Shown here: positions 1-8,681 of the stretch, piece by piece
Position numbering within the stretch: the stretch's first letter is position 1
How the letters are laid out: each line of letters begins with the position of its first letter
Source of the DNA: Opitutales bacterium
Lineage (GTDB): Bacteria > Verrucomicrobiota > Verrucomicrobiia > Opitutales > T3Sed10-336
NCBI GenBank assembly: GCA_007132315.1
Contig: SLOW01000234.1
Location: 1-13,066 of the forward strand
Reading direction: 5' to 3'
DNA length: 13,066 nucleotides
Made by a program: the position numbers and the translations under genes
The notes under the pieces: generated by a model
Databases searched by the model: none
What the model was told of the DNA's origin: nothing
What the model saw: only the letters and a program-made list of their open reading frames with translations

Positions 1-1
1 G

Positions 2-712
2 CACGATTACGAAGCGCAACAGACGATTCTTGAAGAGGGCATCGGGGAGCGGGTGAACGCCGAGTTCACCATCGATTTCGAAGCCGGCCTTGACGACAGC
101 GAGGGGCGAATCAGCCGTCACCGCAACACCGCCTGGGCCGAGGAATTCGACTTGGTGCTCTACAATATGTGCTTCGCCCAAATGCGGGACGACGAATGGG
201 TGAATCGACTGGTGCTGGAAGGCCATGTCGAACACGGCCTGCCCGCCGTGCTGCTGCACTGCGCCATGCATAGCTATTCCTACCAAGAGGGCTACGGAGA
301 AGCCTGGGAGAAATTCATGGGGGTCAGGACCAACAGCCACGAGAGGCACCGGCCTTTTCCTGTTGAAGCCGTCGATACGGATCACCCCGTTATGGCGCAT
401 TTTGAGACGCCCTGGGATCCTCCCCACGGGGAGTTGTATGAGATCGATGAGGTTCTCGATACAGTCACGCCACTGGCGGAGGGGCACGGCGGCAATACCC
501 ATGTCGTCGTGTGGGTGAACGGATTCCAGGACGTGCCCGTGTTCGCCACCACCATCGGCCACCACAATGTGACGATGGAGCACCCGAATTACTTGAATCT
601 GGTCTCGGCCGGACTGCTCTGGGCGGCCGGAAAACTCGACGACGAAGGCCATCCCGAAGCCGGTTACGCCCGGGAGGGTTTTGGCGGGACCGCCGGAACG
701 TCCTCGGATTGA
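2..712 (+). CDS. ThuA-like domain protein, 5' end missing
   Basis: The reading frame is open to the left edge, so the gene begins outside the window; the GTG at 53 is internal, because the upstream codons (HDYEAQQTILEEG) already read as the start of a ThuA fold. About 236 residues are visible. ThuA-like features are the DLVLYNM strand, LLHCAMHSYSY, the HRPFPVEAVDTDHPVMAHF segment, a DELY-like ELYEIDEV, and near the end VFATTIGHHN followed by LVSAGLLWAAGKL. ThuA-like proteins have a class I glutamine amidotransferase-like fold. They are common in sugar-degradation loci of Planctomycetota and Verrucomicrobiota, but their reaction is poorly defined, so I assign none. The gene points the same way as the isomerase-like gene 121 bp downstream, and the two may be co-expressed. 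Family assignment is firm; function is open. Confidence 0.8.
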   Translation, partial: HDYEAQQTILEEGIGERVNAEFTIDFEAGLDDSEGRISRHRNTAWAEEFDLVLYNMCFAQMRDDEWVNRLVLEGHVEHGLPAVLLHCAMHSYSYQEGYGEAWEKFMGVRTNSHERHRPFPVEAVDTDHPVMAHFETPWDPPHGELYEIDEVLDTVTPLAEGHGGNTHVVVWVNGFQDVPVFATTIGHHNVTMEHPNYLNLVSAGLLWAAGKLDDEGHPEAGYAREGFGGTAGTSSD

Positions 713-776
713 GAATACCAGGGGAGCGTTTGGCCGTCACCGGTGGGGCTCCTGAAGGATAACCGTTTACCCGTCG

Positions 777-799
777 GCCACTGCGGCGACCGCGGTGGC
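777..799 (+). other. Strong hairpin between the ThuA and isomerase genes
   Basis: A 10-bp stem (left arm GCCACTGCGG, right arm CCGCGGTGGC, with one T-G wobble) closes on the 3-nt loop CGA. It lies 64 bp after the ThuA stop and 34 bp before the next start codon. No T-run follows, so it is not a classical intrinsic terminator. It could attenuate read-through or protect the 3' end of the upstream message. Confidence 0.4.
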
Positions 800-833
800 T
801 TGAATCCACACAAACCATACAACTTGACAGGCC

Positions 834-1826
834 ATGAAAAAAGAGAAGGGATCTGACGAAAGCCGAAACAGCCAGCCGATGAGTCGGCGACATATGTTGA
901 AAACCACGGCCGCGGTCTCCGCGGCGACCGTGCTTGGTTCGGCCGGTTTCCGGCGCGTGAGCGCCGATCAGGCACACCGGTGGCCCGCCGAGCCCGCCGT
1001 ACAGCGGGGCCGTATCAAGCAGGTCGTGGTTTCCTGGCCGTTTATGGCCTTCGGTGAGGAATGGGATCTGGATACCCTGTGCCGCTCCGCGCGGGATCTG
1101 GGGTGCGCGGGTATCGAACTCGTCGGTCCGGACGAGTGGCCGACCATGCGCGAATACGGGCTCATGTGCGCGTTGTCCACCAACGGCATGCCCGATCCCC
1201 CGTTCGCCAAGGGACTGAACAATCCCCGCTACCAACGTGAGGTCATCGAGCAGACGAAGACGCGTATCGAGGAATGCGCCGCCGACGTACCCAGCGTAAT
1301 CGCGTTCACCGGATTTCAGTGGCGCAACAACGACGACCAAGACGAAGGCATCATTCCTCTCGACGAAGGTGCGGACAACACCGTCGAGGGCCTCAAGGAA
1401 CTGGCCGGGCACGCCGAGCGACACGGTGTGACCATTTGCCTCGAACACTTGAACTCACGGGTGGAAGGCGACGACTACCGGGGGCATCCGGGATACCAGG
1501 GCGACGACATCGACTACTGCGCCGACATCATTCGCCGGGTCGGATCGCCGCGGGTGAAACTGCTGTTCGATATCTACCACGTCCAGATCATGGACGGAGA
1601 TATCATCGCGCGGATTCGTGAATACGGCACCGACCTCATTGGCCACATTCACACCGCCGGGGTCCCGGGACGCGGCGAACTCGACGTGTCCCAGGAGCTG
1701 TACTATCCACCAATCATGAAGGCGCTGCTGGATATCGGCTACGAAGGGTACGTCGGGCAGGAGTTCATTCCCACCCGCAACCCGATGGACGGTCTCCGCC
1801 ACGCGGTGGCTCTGTGCGACGTCTAG
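834..1826 (+). CDS. Tat-exported sugar isomerase/epimerase, hydroxypyruvate isomerase family
   Basis: The 330-residue protein begins with a twin-arginine signal (SRRHMLK, R18-R19) followed by an Ala-rich hydrophobic stretch, so it is probably exported folded. The rest is a xylose-isomerase-like TIM barrel. Likely metal ligands by comparison with Hyi are E204 (CLEHLNSR), D246 and H249 (FDIYH), and E310 (GQEF). The segment GHIHTAGVPGRGELD matches the Hyi signature region, but H273 stands where Hyi usually has Gln. Family members interconvert hydroxypyruvate and tartronate semialdehyde or act on related keto sugars; export makes a cytosolic glyoxylate role unlikely, and the substrate is unknown. 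The ATG at 834 has only a weak CAGG upstream. The ATG at 879, just before the Arg pair, is a possible alternative start. The stop shares the bases CTAG with a stop on the other strand. Confidence 0.82.
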   Translation: MKKEKGSDESRNSQPMSRRHMLKTTAAVSAATVLGSAGFRRVSADQAHRWPAEPAVQRGRIKQVVVSWPFMAFGEEWDLDTLCRSARDLGCAGIELVGPDEWPTMREYGLMCALSTNGMPDPPFAKGLNNPRYQREVIEQTKTRIEECAADVPSVIAFTGFQWRNNDDQDEGIIPLDEGADNTVEGLKELAGHAERHGVTICLEHLNSRVEGDDYRGHPGYQGDDIDYCADIIRRVGSPRVKLLFDIYHVQIMDGDIIARIREYGTDLIGHIHTAGVPGRGELDVSQELYYPPIMKALLDIGYEGYVGQEFIPTRNPMDGLRHAVALCDV

Positions 1827-1999
1827 CAGCCTGTCGGCGGAGCTCGAGACACTCCTGAAGTCGGCCTGCGATTGCCGGCGGAAGCGTAGCGCCGGTCTTC
1901 GGACGGCGCTTCATCAGTGGGCGAAGCGGAACGTGTTGCCCGAGCTCTCCCAGGCGTCTCCGCGAGGCGACCGTCCTCCGCCCCTGGAGGGCGGCGCTC
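1827..1999. repeat. Hairpin-rich repeat-like sequence replacing the 3' end of the GH95 gene
   Basis: GH95 homology stops near 2000, and from there to the isomerase stop the sequence fits no protein family in any frame. It contains compact inverted repeats: AGCGCCG (1888-1894) with CGGCGCT (1904-1910), and CCGCCC (1978-1983) with GGGCGG (1989-1994, 5-nt loop). It resembles the GC-rich intergenic repeats or MITE-like elements found in Verrucomicrobiota genomes. There is no second copy in this window, so repeat status is inferred from composition and position. Confidence 0.45.
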
Positions 2000-3020
2000 G
2001 CCCATCGCCCACATACCCCAATAGGCGCCGTCGATCGGCGCGGTGGCCCGCCAGATGTCGGTGTTGTGGTGGGCCACCCATCCATCGGCGTCGTAATGCC
2101 GGCGGGCGGTGCGCTGGCCGGTTTCGCTGAGTTCGTCGATCAGGCGCATCAGCGGTTCGTGGAACTCGGCCAGATTTCCGCTTTCCACCGGCCAATAGTT
2201 CATCTCGATATTGACGTTGATCGTGTACTTGCTCTGCCAGGGCGGGTTGACGTGGTTGTTCCAGATGCCCTGGAGGTTCATGGGTTGTGTCCCGGGACGC
2301 GAGGCGGAAATCGCGAGGTAGCGTCCGAACTGATAATATAGCGCCGCCAAGTGCGGGTCCTCCTGTGCATGTGAGTTGCGGATGCGCCCGTCTGTGGGTT
2401 GTGAGGCTTCCGGGATGGATCCGAAATCGATTGAAACGCGGCGAAACACCCGCCGGTGCTCGGCAATGTGGGCGTCGCGAAGTTCCTGATACGACTTTTC
2501 GACGGCGGCACTCAAACGTTCTCGGGCGAGTTCCGCCGGATCGGCGTCCAGATCGTCATAGCGGCGGAGATTCGTGGCGATCGATATCAGAACCGTTACC
2601 GAATTCGCGTTCCGCACGGTGACCTGGCCGTTGCGGGAGGCTACGTGCCCGCCGTCGTTCAGGAAACGCGCGTGAGCCTCGTAACGAATCGCGCCGGGAA
2701 CACCGTGCATGTCGGAGCCGACGGACCTCGGGCAACGCGGGCAAGGCGTCGTCGTGCGTCGGGTCGTAGGGACCGCCTCCCCAGAGCGTGTCTTCGTTGA
2801 GTTGTATGCGCTCCATTTCGACGCCGCCGAAAACCATGGCGCCGAGGCGACCATTGCCCAACGGCAGAGCGTCCACCCAGGCCGCGGCCGGTTGCTCGTA
2901 CCAGGGGGTCAGATTCTCGAAATCCTCCGGGGTGGCGGACGTGGCGGGCGTTGCGGTCATGGCGATTAGAAATGCCGCGGTCGAAGCGGTCAGGGGACGA
3001 ATCGGAATGAATCGGGTCAT
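2000..3020 (-). pseudogene. GH95 alpha-L-fucosidase, internally deleted and 3'-truncated
   Basis: The gene starts at ATG 3020 with an AAGGA ribosome site (3027-3031) six bases away and a signal peptide of about 29 residues. It then reads the GH95 N-terminal hallmark WVDALPLGNGRLGAMVFGG and RIQLNEDTLWGGGPYDP. At 2711-2726 the frame breaks: PALPEVRRL is followed, in another frame, by GSDMHGVPGAIRYEA, which in full-length GH95 proteins lies roughly 150 residues later. Homology then continues through NLQGIWNN, NVNIEMNYW and NTDIWRATAPIDGAYWGMW to about 2000 and stops. A normal GH95 enzyme has about 750-800 residues; only about 340 are recognisable. The catalytic Glu and Asp known from GH95 (E566 and D766 of Bifidobacterium AfcA) should lie in the missing 3' part, so no active fucosidase is expected. 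Elsewhere the coding sequence is well kept, so the damage is probably recent, or possibly an assembly error. Confidence 0.85.
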
Positions 3021-3085
3021 GAACGGTCCTTGAATGAGGTTCGCATGGAGCGTAACTGTGGGTGGAATTAATGGGGATGGAGAAA

Positions 3086-3114
3086 CTTGTCCGGTTAATG
3101 GATATTATCGGCAT
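3086..3114 (+). promoter_or_regulatory. Operator-like motif, copy 1, upstream of the GH95 gene
   Basis: A 29-bp sequence with core TTAATGGATATTAT (3095-3108) matches, in inverted orientation, 24 of 29 positions of 4088-4116. It lies about 80 bp upstream of the GH95 start and overlaps the stop codon of the AraC-type regulator gene. A second TTAATGG occurs at 3068-3074, 27 bp away in the same orientation. I infer a binding site for the adjacent AraC-family protein. Confidence 0.55.
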
Positions 3115-4079
3115 TCCCGATGTTTCAGGATCCGCCTGACGAATAGTTTCGGTGCGACGCCGAAGGTGCGTTTGAAAACCCGGGAGAAGTGGTAGGGATC
3201 GTCAAAGGAGACCGCATGGGCCGCCTCCTTGACCGAGGCGTGGCGGAGGACCAGGAGTTCGACGGCCCGGTTCATCTTCAGGCGAACGAGCAGTTGGTAG
3301 GGCGTCTCGACGCAGTGTTCGCGAAAGAGCCGGCACATGTAGGATGGATCGAGGTGGCAGGCGGTTGCGACCGCTTCGACCGTGCGAACGGAGGCGAAAT
3401 GATTCTCCACATAACGACGGCATCGAAGGTAGGCGTTGTGAGCGGGGGAAGTTGGATGCTGGTTCGCCCCCGCCTCCTCACGGATGCGCAGGAGGAGAAA
3501 CCCGGTCAGGTGGGCGGCCATTTCGGCCGAGGAAGCCGGGGGCGAGGCGGCGCAATCCAGGAGTTGATCGAGGATTTCCTGAATGCGATGAGGGGCTCCG
3601 AGATAGATCGGGGTTCCGTCCGCTATCCGCCAGCGAGCCAGCAATGGGCCGGCACGAAGGCCGGAGAAACCGACGAAGTACTTGATCAGGTTGCAGGAGT
3701 CGCCTTGCTTTCGTCGCACACCGTTTCCCCAATCTCTTTCCGTGTGTTCCGCGCCGACGCGGGAGCAGGACCCTCCCCGGTCCGCAATCACTTGCAGTTC
3801 AAAACGGGTTGCCGGCGTGTAACCGAAAACCGATCCCGGCTCGAGCGTGTGATCGCGTCCGTTCACGCGCAAACGCCACCGTCCCGACGCGATGTACTCG
3901 AACGCGTGATAACGGAAACCGGAACGGACCAGGTGGAAATCCGGCGAACAGTCCTCCCGGCCGGCGAAGTTGACTGTGAGGTCGGGGCTGTCCGGCCGGG
4001 AATCCAAATGACCAAAAAAGTAGCGTCCGGAGAGGACCTGCTTGGAGATAAAACCCGGATATGGGAGCGCGCCGGACAT
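3105..4079 (-). CDS. AraC-family transcriptional regulator, probably of fucose genes
   Basis: With the ATG at 4079 the protein has 324 residues, a normal AraC-family length; an in-frame TTG at 4094 would add five residues but overlaps the operator-like motif. Neither start has a clear ribosome site. The N-terminal half carries a cupin-like sensor (FEYIASGRWRLRVNGRDHTLEPGSVFGYTP). The last 100 residues form the double helix-turn-helix: VEAVATACHLDPSYMCRLFREH for the first unit in two short pieces (VEAVATACHLDPSY, MCRLFREH), then VKEAAHAVSF and DDPYHFSRVFKRTFGVAPKLF, ending in the typical FGxxP-like segment. It sits between the GH95 gene and the dehydrogenase/permease genes, divergent from the latter, so activation of both arms in response to fucose or a fucoside is the natural inference. 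The gene looks intact although two of its likely targets are broken. Confidence 0.9.
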   Translation of the reverse strand: MSGALPYPGFISKQVLSGRYFFGHLDSRPDSPDLTVNFAGREDCSPDFHLVRSGFRYHAFEYIASGRWRLRVNGRDHTLEPGSVFGYTPATRFELQVIADRGGSCSRVGAEHTERDWGNGVRRKQGDSCNLIKYFVGFSGLRAGPLLARWRIADGTPIYLGAPHRIQEILDQLLDCAASPPASSAEMAAHLTGFLLLRIREEAGANQHPTSPAHNAYLRCRRYVENHFASVRTVEAVATACHLDPSYMCRLFREHCVETPYQLLVRLKMNRAVELLVLRHASVKEAAHAVSFDDPYHFSRVFKRTFGVAPKLFVRRILKHRECR

Positions 4080-4087
4080 AAGAGTTG

Positions 4088-4116
4088 ATGTCAATAATAT
4101 CCATTAAGCAGTCAAG
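4088..4116 (-). promoter_or_regulatory. Operator-like motif, copy 2, in the divergent araC/dehydrogenase region
   Basis: This is the inverted counterpart of 3086-3114; the 14-bp core (4094-4107) is identical. It lies 8 bp upstream of the regulator's ATG and about 100 bp upstream of the dehydrogenase ATG. Relative to the dehydrogenase it has the same orientation as copy 1 has to the GH95 gene. CCATT recurs 21 bp further along (4122-4126), a spacing typical of AraC-family half-sites. It would suit autoregulation plus activation of the plus-strand genes. A further inverted repeat, GGCGGA/TCCGCC (4142-4147/4159-4164), lies in the same divergent region. Confidence 0.55.
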
Positions 4117-4211
4117 CTTGTCCATTCTCATCAGCGGAGGGGGCGGATATTCTTGGGCTCCGCCTCACTCTTGGAGATCCCATCAACACTTGCGCGTTGC
4201 GGGCAATTCGT

Positions 4212-4415
4212 ATGAAATATCGTTCTCTCGGCAATACCGCCCTGAATGTGTCCGTCCTCGGTTTCGGCGGGTCCTCTCTGGGGTCGGTATTCCGGCCGAT
4301 CGACGAGGAATTGCTTGCGGAGGTCTTGCGCATTCTGCGACCTGTCCGGAACCTCACCCGGCCGTCGGGACTGCCGGAGAACTGGTTCGCTGGGACCGGT
4401 CTCCTTCCCGTGTGA
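4212..4415 (+). pseudogene. L-galactose/L-fucose dehydrogenase-like aldo-keto reductase, in-frame internal deletion
   Basis: The 67-codon reading frame joins two ends of one family. Residues 1-31 (MKYRSLGNTALNVSVLGFGG, then SSLGSVFRPID) match the N-terminus of the aldo-keto reductases that include plant L-galactose dehydrogenase and bacterial L-fucose dehydrogenases. Residues 32-57 (EELLAEVLRILRPVRNLTR, then PSGLPEN) match their extreme C-terminus, where plant L-galactose dehydrogenase ends in EPVKNLTWPSG. The family has about 315-320 residues, so about 250 are missing, including the catalytic Asp-Tyr-Lys-His and most of the barrel. The junction falls at about 4302-4310. The conserved Trp in NLTWPSG is Arg here, and ten unrelated residues follow PEN. 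No strong ribosome site precedes the ATG. In an intact locus this enzyme would oxidise fucose taken up by the permease to fuconolactone. Confidence 0.75.
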
Positions 4416-4500
4416 CGCGCGCGCATGTGTCCTTCGATTCCGTGTAAGAAATCCGGACTAGACTTACCATTCTGCCGATTAAAACTCATTCATACGAACC

Positions 4501-5907
4501 ATGACGACCGATCCCGCCGGAACAACACCTCCATTCCAGAACCCATCCGAGGCGCGCGCACCGTTGTTGCGACGTGAATACCTCCTTCCTTTCATCTTGC
4601 TAACGATTTGTTTTCCCGCCTGGGCGGTGGCGAACAACATGACCGATCCTCTGGTACGGACGTTCAGCCGGGTCTTCACCATGTCCACGTTTCAATCGTC
4701 GCTGGTGCAGTTCTCCTTCTATGGGGCCTACTTTTGTCTGGCGATTCCCGCAGCCATTCTGATCAAACGTTACACCTACAAGACGGGTGTGTTGGTCGGC
4801 CTGGGGCTTTTTATTACCGGGGCGCTGCTGTTTTTTCCGGCCAGCCGGTTGATGGAGTTCTACTTCTTTCTCATGGCGATCTTTATTCTGGCCAGCGGGT
4901 TGTCGATCCTGGAGACGAGTTGCAATCCCTACATTGTCGCGATGGGTGACGAGAAGACGGCCACCCGGCGCTTGAATCTGGCTCAGGCCTTCAATCCCGT
5001 CGGGGCCGTGCTCGGGACGATGCTGGCGGGATTCCTGATCTTGCCGAAGATCAATCCATTGACCGACGAAGAGCGGGCCGTGCTGTCGATGGCGGAGATC
5101 CGGGAGATCCGTTCCGAAGAACTGGCCGCGGTGATGGGTCCCTACCTCGGCATGGCCGTCGTGCTGATTTTCCTGTGGCTGGCGATCGCTTTCGTGCGGA
5201 TGCCGAAGGCTTCGGATGCCGGACCTTCGATTAACTTCTCGCCGACAGTGAGGCGACTGATCAAGAACCGGCACTACTCCTTCGGCGTCGTGGCGCAGTT
5301 CTTCTACGTGGCCGCGCAGATTTGTGTGTGGACGTTCACGATCTATTACGTGGCGGATATTGTGGACGACGGCGGCGGGGAGCCTTTGATCGGCTTTCTG
5401 GAGGCCACGGGTATTATCGGTTTAGTGCAAGGCATCCGCCTGATCCAGCCGGACCAGGTGATGACGGGGGAAACGGTCGCCGGTATTTATCATGTGTGTG
5501 CGCTGTTTGTGTTTCTCGTCTTCCGTTTTGTTTGCACCGGTCTGATGCATATAATCCGGCCCAGCGCGATGCTCCTGGTCATGGGTGTGCTGGCCATGGT
5601 GCTGTCGGTGGTGGTGATGAGTTCTCCCAACCTGGTCGGCGTGTTGGCACTCATCTGCATTTCCGGATGCATGTCCCTGATGTTCCCCACCATCTACGGC
5701 ATCGCCCTGCAGGGCCTGAAAGAAGACACCAAACTCGGTGCGGCGGGTTTGATCATGGCCATCCTCGGCGGCGCTCTTTTCCCTCTGCTTCAGGGCGCCC
5801 TGGTGGACGCGTGGGGGGCGCCGCTGTCGTATGTGATCCCCTTGATCTGCTTTGTGGTGGTCTCGGCATACGCCACCTTCGATCTGAAGATGAAACGCAC
5901 GTTGTAG
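4501..5907 (+). CDS. fucP: FucP-type L-fucose:H+ symporter (FHS family, MFS)
   Basis: The protein has 468 residues and about 12 membrane segments. It aligns well by eye with E. coli FucP: WAVANNMTDPL (FucP WAVANNLNDIL), FQSSLVQFSFYGAYF, and ILETSCNPYI. Asp49 and Glu138 fall where FucP has Asp46 and Glu135, the residues required for proton-coupled fucose transport. The second half carries QFFYVAAQICVW, SLMFPTIYGIAL and LKEDTKLGAA, also FucP-like. Between the seventh and eighth membrane segments there is an extra stretch of about 30 residues relative to FucP. The gene follows the dehydrogenase remnant by 85 bp on the same strand and is probably in the AraC-type regulator's regulon. The ATG at 4501 lacks a clear Shine-Dalgarno sequence. 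It appears intact; sugar specificity (fucose rather than another hexose) is inferred from the key residues and neighbours. Confidence 0.88.
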   Translation: MTTDPAGTTPPFQNPSEARAPLLRREYLLPFILLTICFPAWAVANNMTDPLVRTFSRVFTMSTFQSSLVQFSFYGAYFCLAIPAAILIKRYTYKTGVLVGLGLFITGALLFFPASRLMEFYFFLMAIFILASGLSILETSCNPYIVAMGDEKTATRRLNLAQAFNPVGAVLGTMLAGFLILPKINPLTDEERAVLSMAEIREIRSEELAAVMGPYLGMAVVLIFLWLAIAFVRMPKASDAGPSINFSPTVRRLIKNRHYSFGVVAQFFYVAAQICVWTFTIYYVADIVDDGGGEPLIGFLEATGIIGLVQGIRLIQPDQVMTGETVAGIYHVCALFVFLVFRFVCTGLMHIIRPSAMLLVMGVLAMVLSVVVMSSPNLVGVLALICISGCMSLMFPTIYGIALQGLKEDTKLGAAGLIMAILGGALFPLLQGALVDAWGAPLSYVIPLICFVVVSAYATFDLKMKRTL

Positions 5908-5919
5908 GTCAGCGGCCCT

Positions 5920-5959
5920 GCCGTGCCGGAGCATCGCTCTGCGGAGGCATGGCGTTTTT
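5920..5959 (+). terminator. Intrinsic terminator after fucP
   Basis: Outer arms GCCGTGCC (5920-5927) and GGCATGGC (5946-5953) pair with one G-U; an inner GGAGC/GCTCT pairing tightens the stem. It is followed by a run of five T (5955-5959). It lies 13 bp after the permease stop and separates the sugar genes from the copper genes. Confidence 0.65.
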
Positions 5960-5970
5960 CGGCCTCCTTC

Positions 5971-5997
5971 TTGACATATACCCATAGGGGGTATAGG
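5971..5997 (+). promoter_or_regulatory. Promoter of csoR-copA
   Basis: A perfect -35 box TTGACA (5971-5976) is followed by the CsoR-type palindrome. The best -10 candidate is TATAGG at 5992-5997, with a short 15-bp spacer. The predicted transcript would start at about 6004-6006, almost on the first possible csoR start codon. Confidence 0.55.
5977..5995. promoter_or_regulatory. CsoR operator
   Basis: A 19-bp palindrome with perfect 7-bp arms, TATACCC and GGGTATA, around ATAGG closely resembles known CsoR boxes (ATACCC-N-GGGTAT type). It fills the space between the -35 and -10 regions, so apo-CsoR binding would block the polymerase, and Cu(I) would release it. Confidence 0.8.
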
Positions 5998-6005
5998 TAT
6001 GAGGC

Positions 6006-6326
6006 GTGGTCAAAGAACAAACAAACGAAGCGGAAGGCCGGCGCAGTGTCGCCGTGGATCCGGACATCAAGGAGGCGAATCTGCGGCGGCTGAATCGGAT
6101 CGAAGGTCAGGTCCGGGGTATCCGACGCATGGTGGAGGAGGATCGGTATTGCGCCGATATTCTCGGCCAGATCGCCGCCGCTCAGGAGGCCCTGCGGGCG
6201 GTGGGCCGGGAGTTGTTGCGCAATCATCTCCGCCACTGTGTGGCGCGTGCTTCCTCCAAGGGCGGCGCCGAGGCGGAGGCCGCCTACGACGAAGTGGTGG
6301 AGCTGTTTTACAAGAATACCCGGTGA
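6006..6326 (+). CDS. csoR: Cu(I)-sensing repressor CsoR
   Basis: This 106-residue all-helical protein has the family core LRRLNRIEGQVRGIRRMV. The Cu(I) ligands are C49 (EEDRYCADI), H74 and C78 (LLRNHLRHC). Their spacing (25 and 4) equals that of C45, H70 and C74 in Bacillus subtilis CsoR, which separates it from formaldehyde (FrmR) and nickel (RcnR) relatives. It should repress its own operon with copA and release DNA when it binds Cu(I). The start is uncertain. GTG 6006 coincides with the expected transcription start and would make the message nearly leaderless. GTG 6054 gives a more typical N-terminus (VDPDIKEANLRRL) but its nearest Shine-Dalgarno-like GGAAGG is 16 bases away. The stop lies 13 bp before copA. 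Confidence 0.92.
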   Translation: MVKEQTNEAEGRRSVAVDPDIKEANLRRLNRIEGQVRGIRRMVEEDRYCADILGQIAAAQEALRAVGRELLRNHLRHCVARASSKGGAEAEAAYDEVVELFYKNTR

Positions 6327-6339
6327 GGAGATCATAAGC

Positions 6340-8661
<2,322 letters not shown>

Positions 8662-8681
8662 ACCGGCCGCATCCGATTTCG

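Noticed and set aside
465..1448. A 327-codon minus-strand frame opposite the ThuA and isomerase genes
   Set aside because: Low-complexity Arg/Gly-rich translation without family features; both plus-strand genes are clearly real.
1823..1826. The shared CTAG stop of two convergent frames as a regulatory feature
   Set aside because: The minus-strand frame here is only repeat sequence read through from the broken GH95 gene; CTAG gives TAG on both strands by chance.
2556..2854. Programmed frameshift in the GH95 gene
   Set aside because: The two frames do not meet at adjacent family positions; about 150 residues of the expected protein are missing at the break, so this is a deletion and not a recoding site.
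3086..4116. The inverted 29-bp motifs as terminal repeats of a transposon carrying araC
   Set aside because: There is no transposase or target duplication in view, copy 1 overlaps the regulator stop and copy 2 abuts its start, and both lie in promoter positions, so operator sites explain them better. Not fully excluded.
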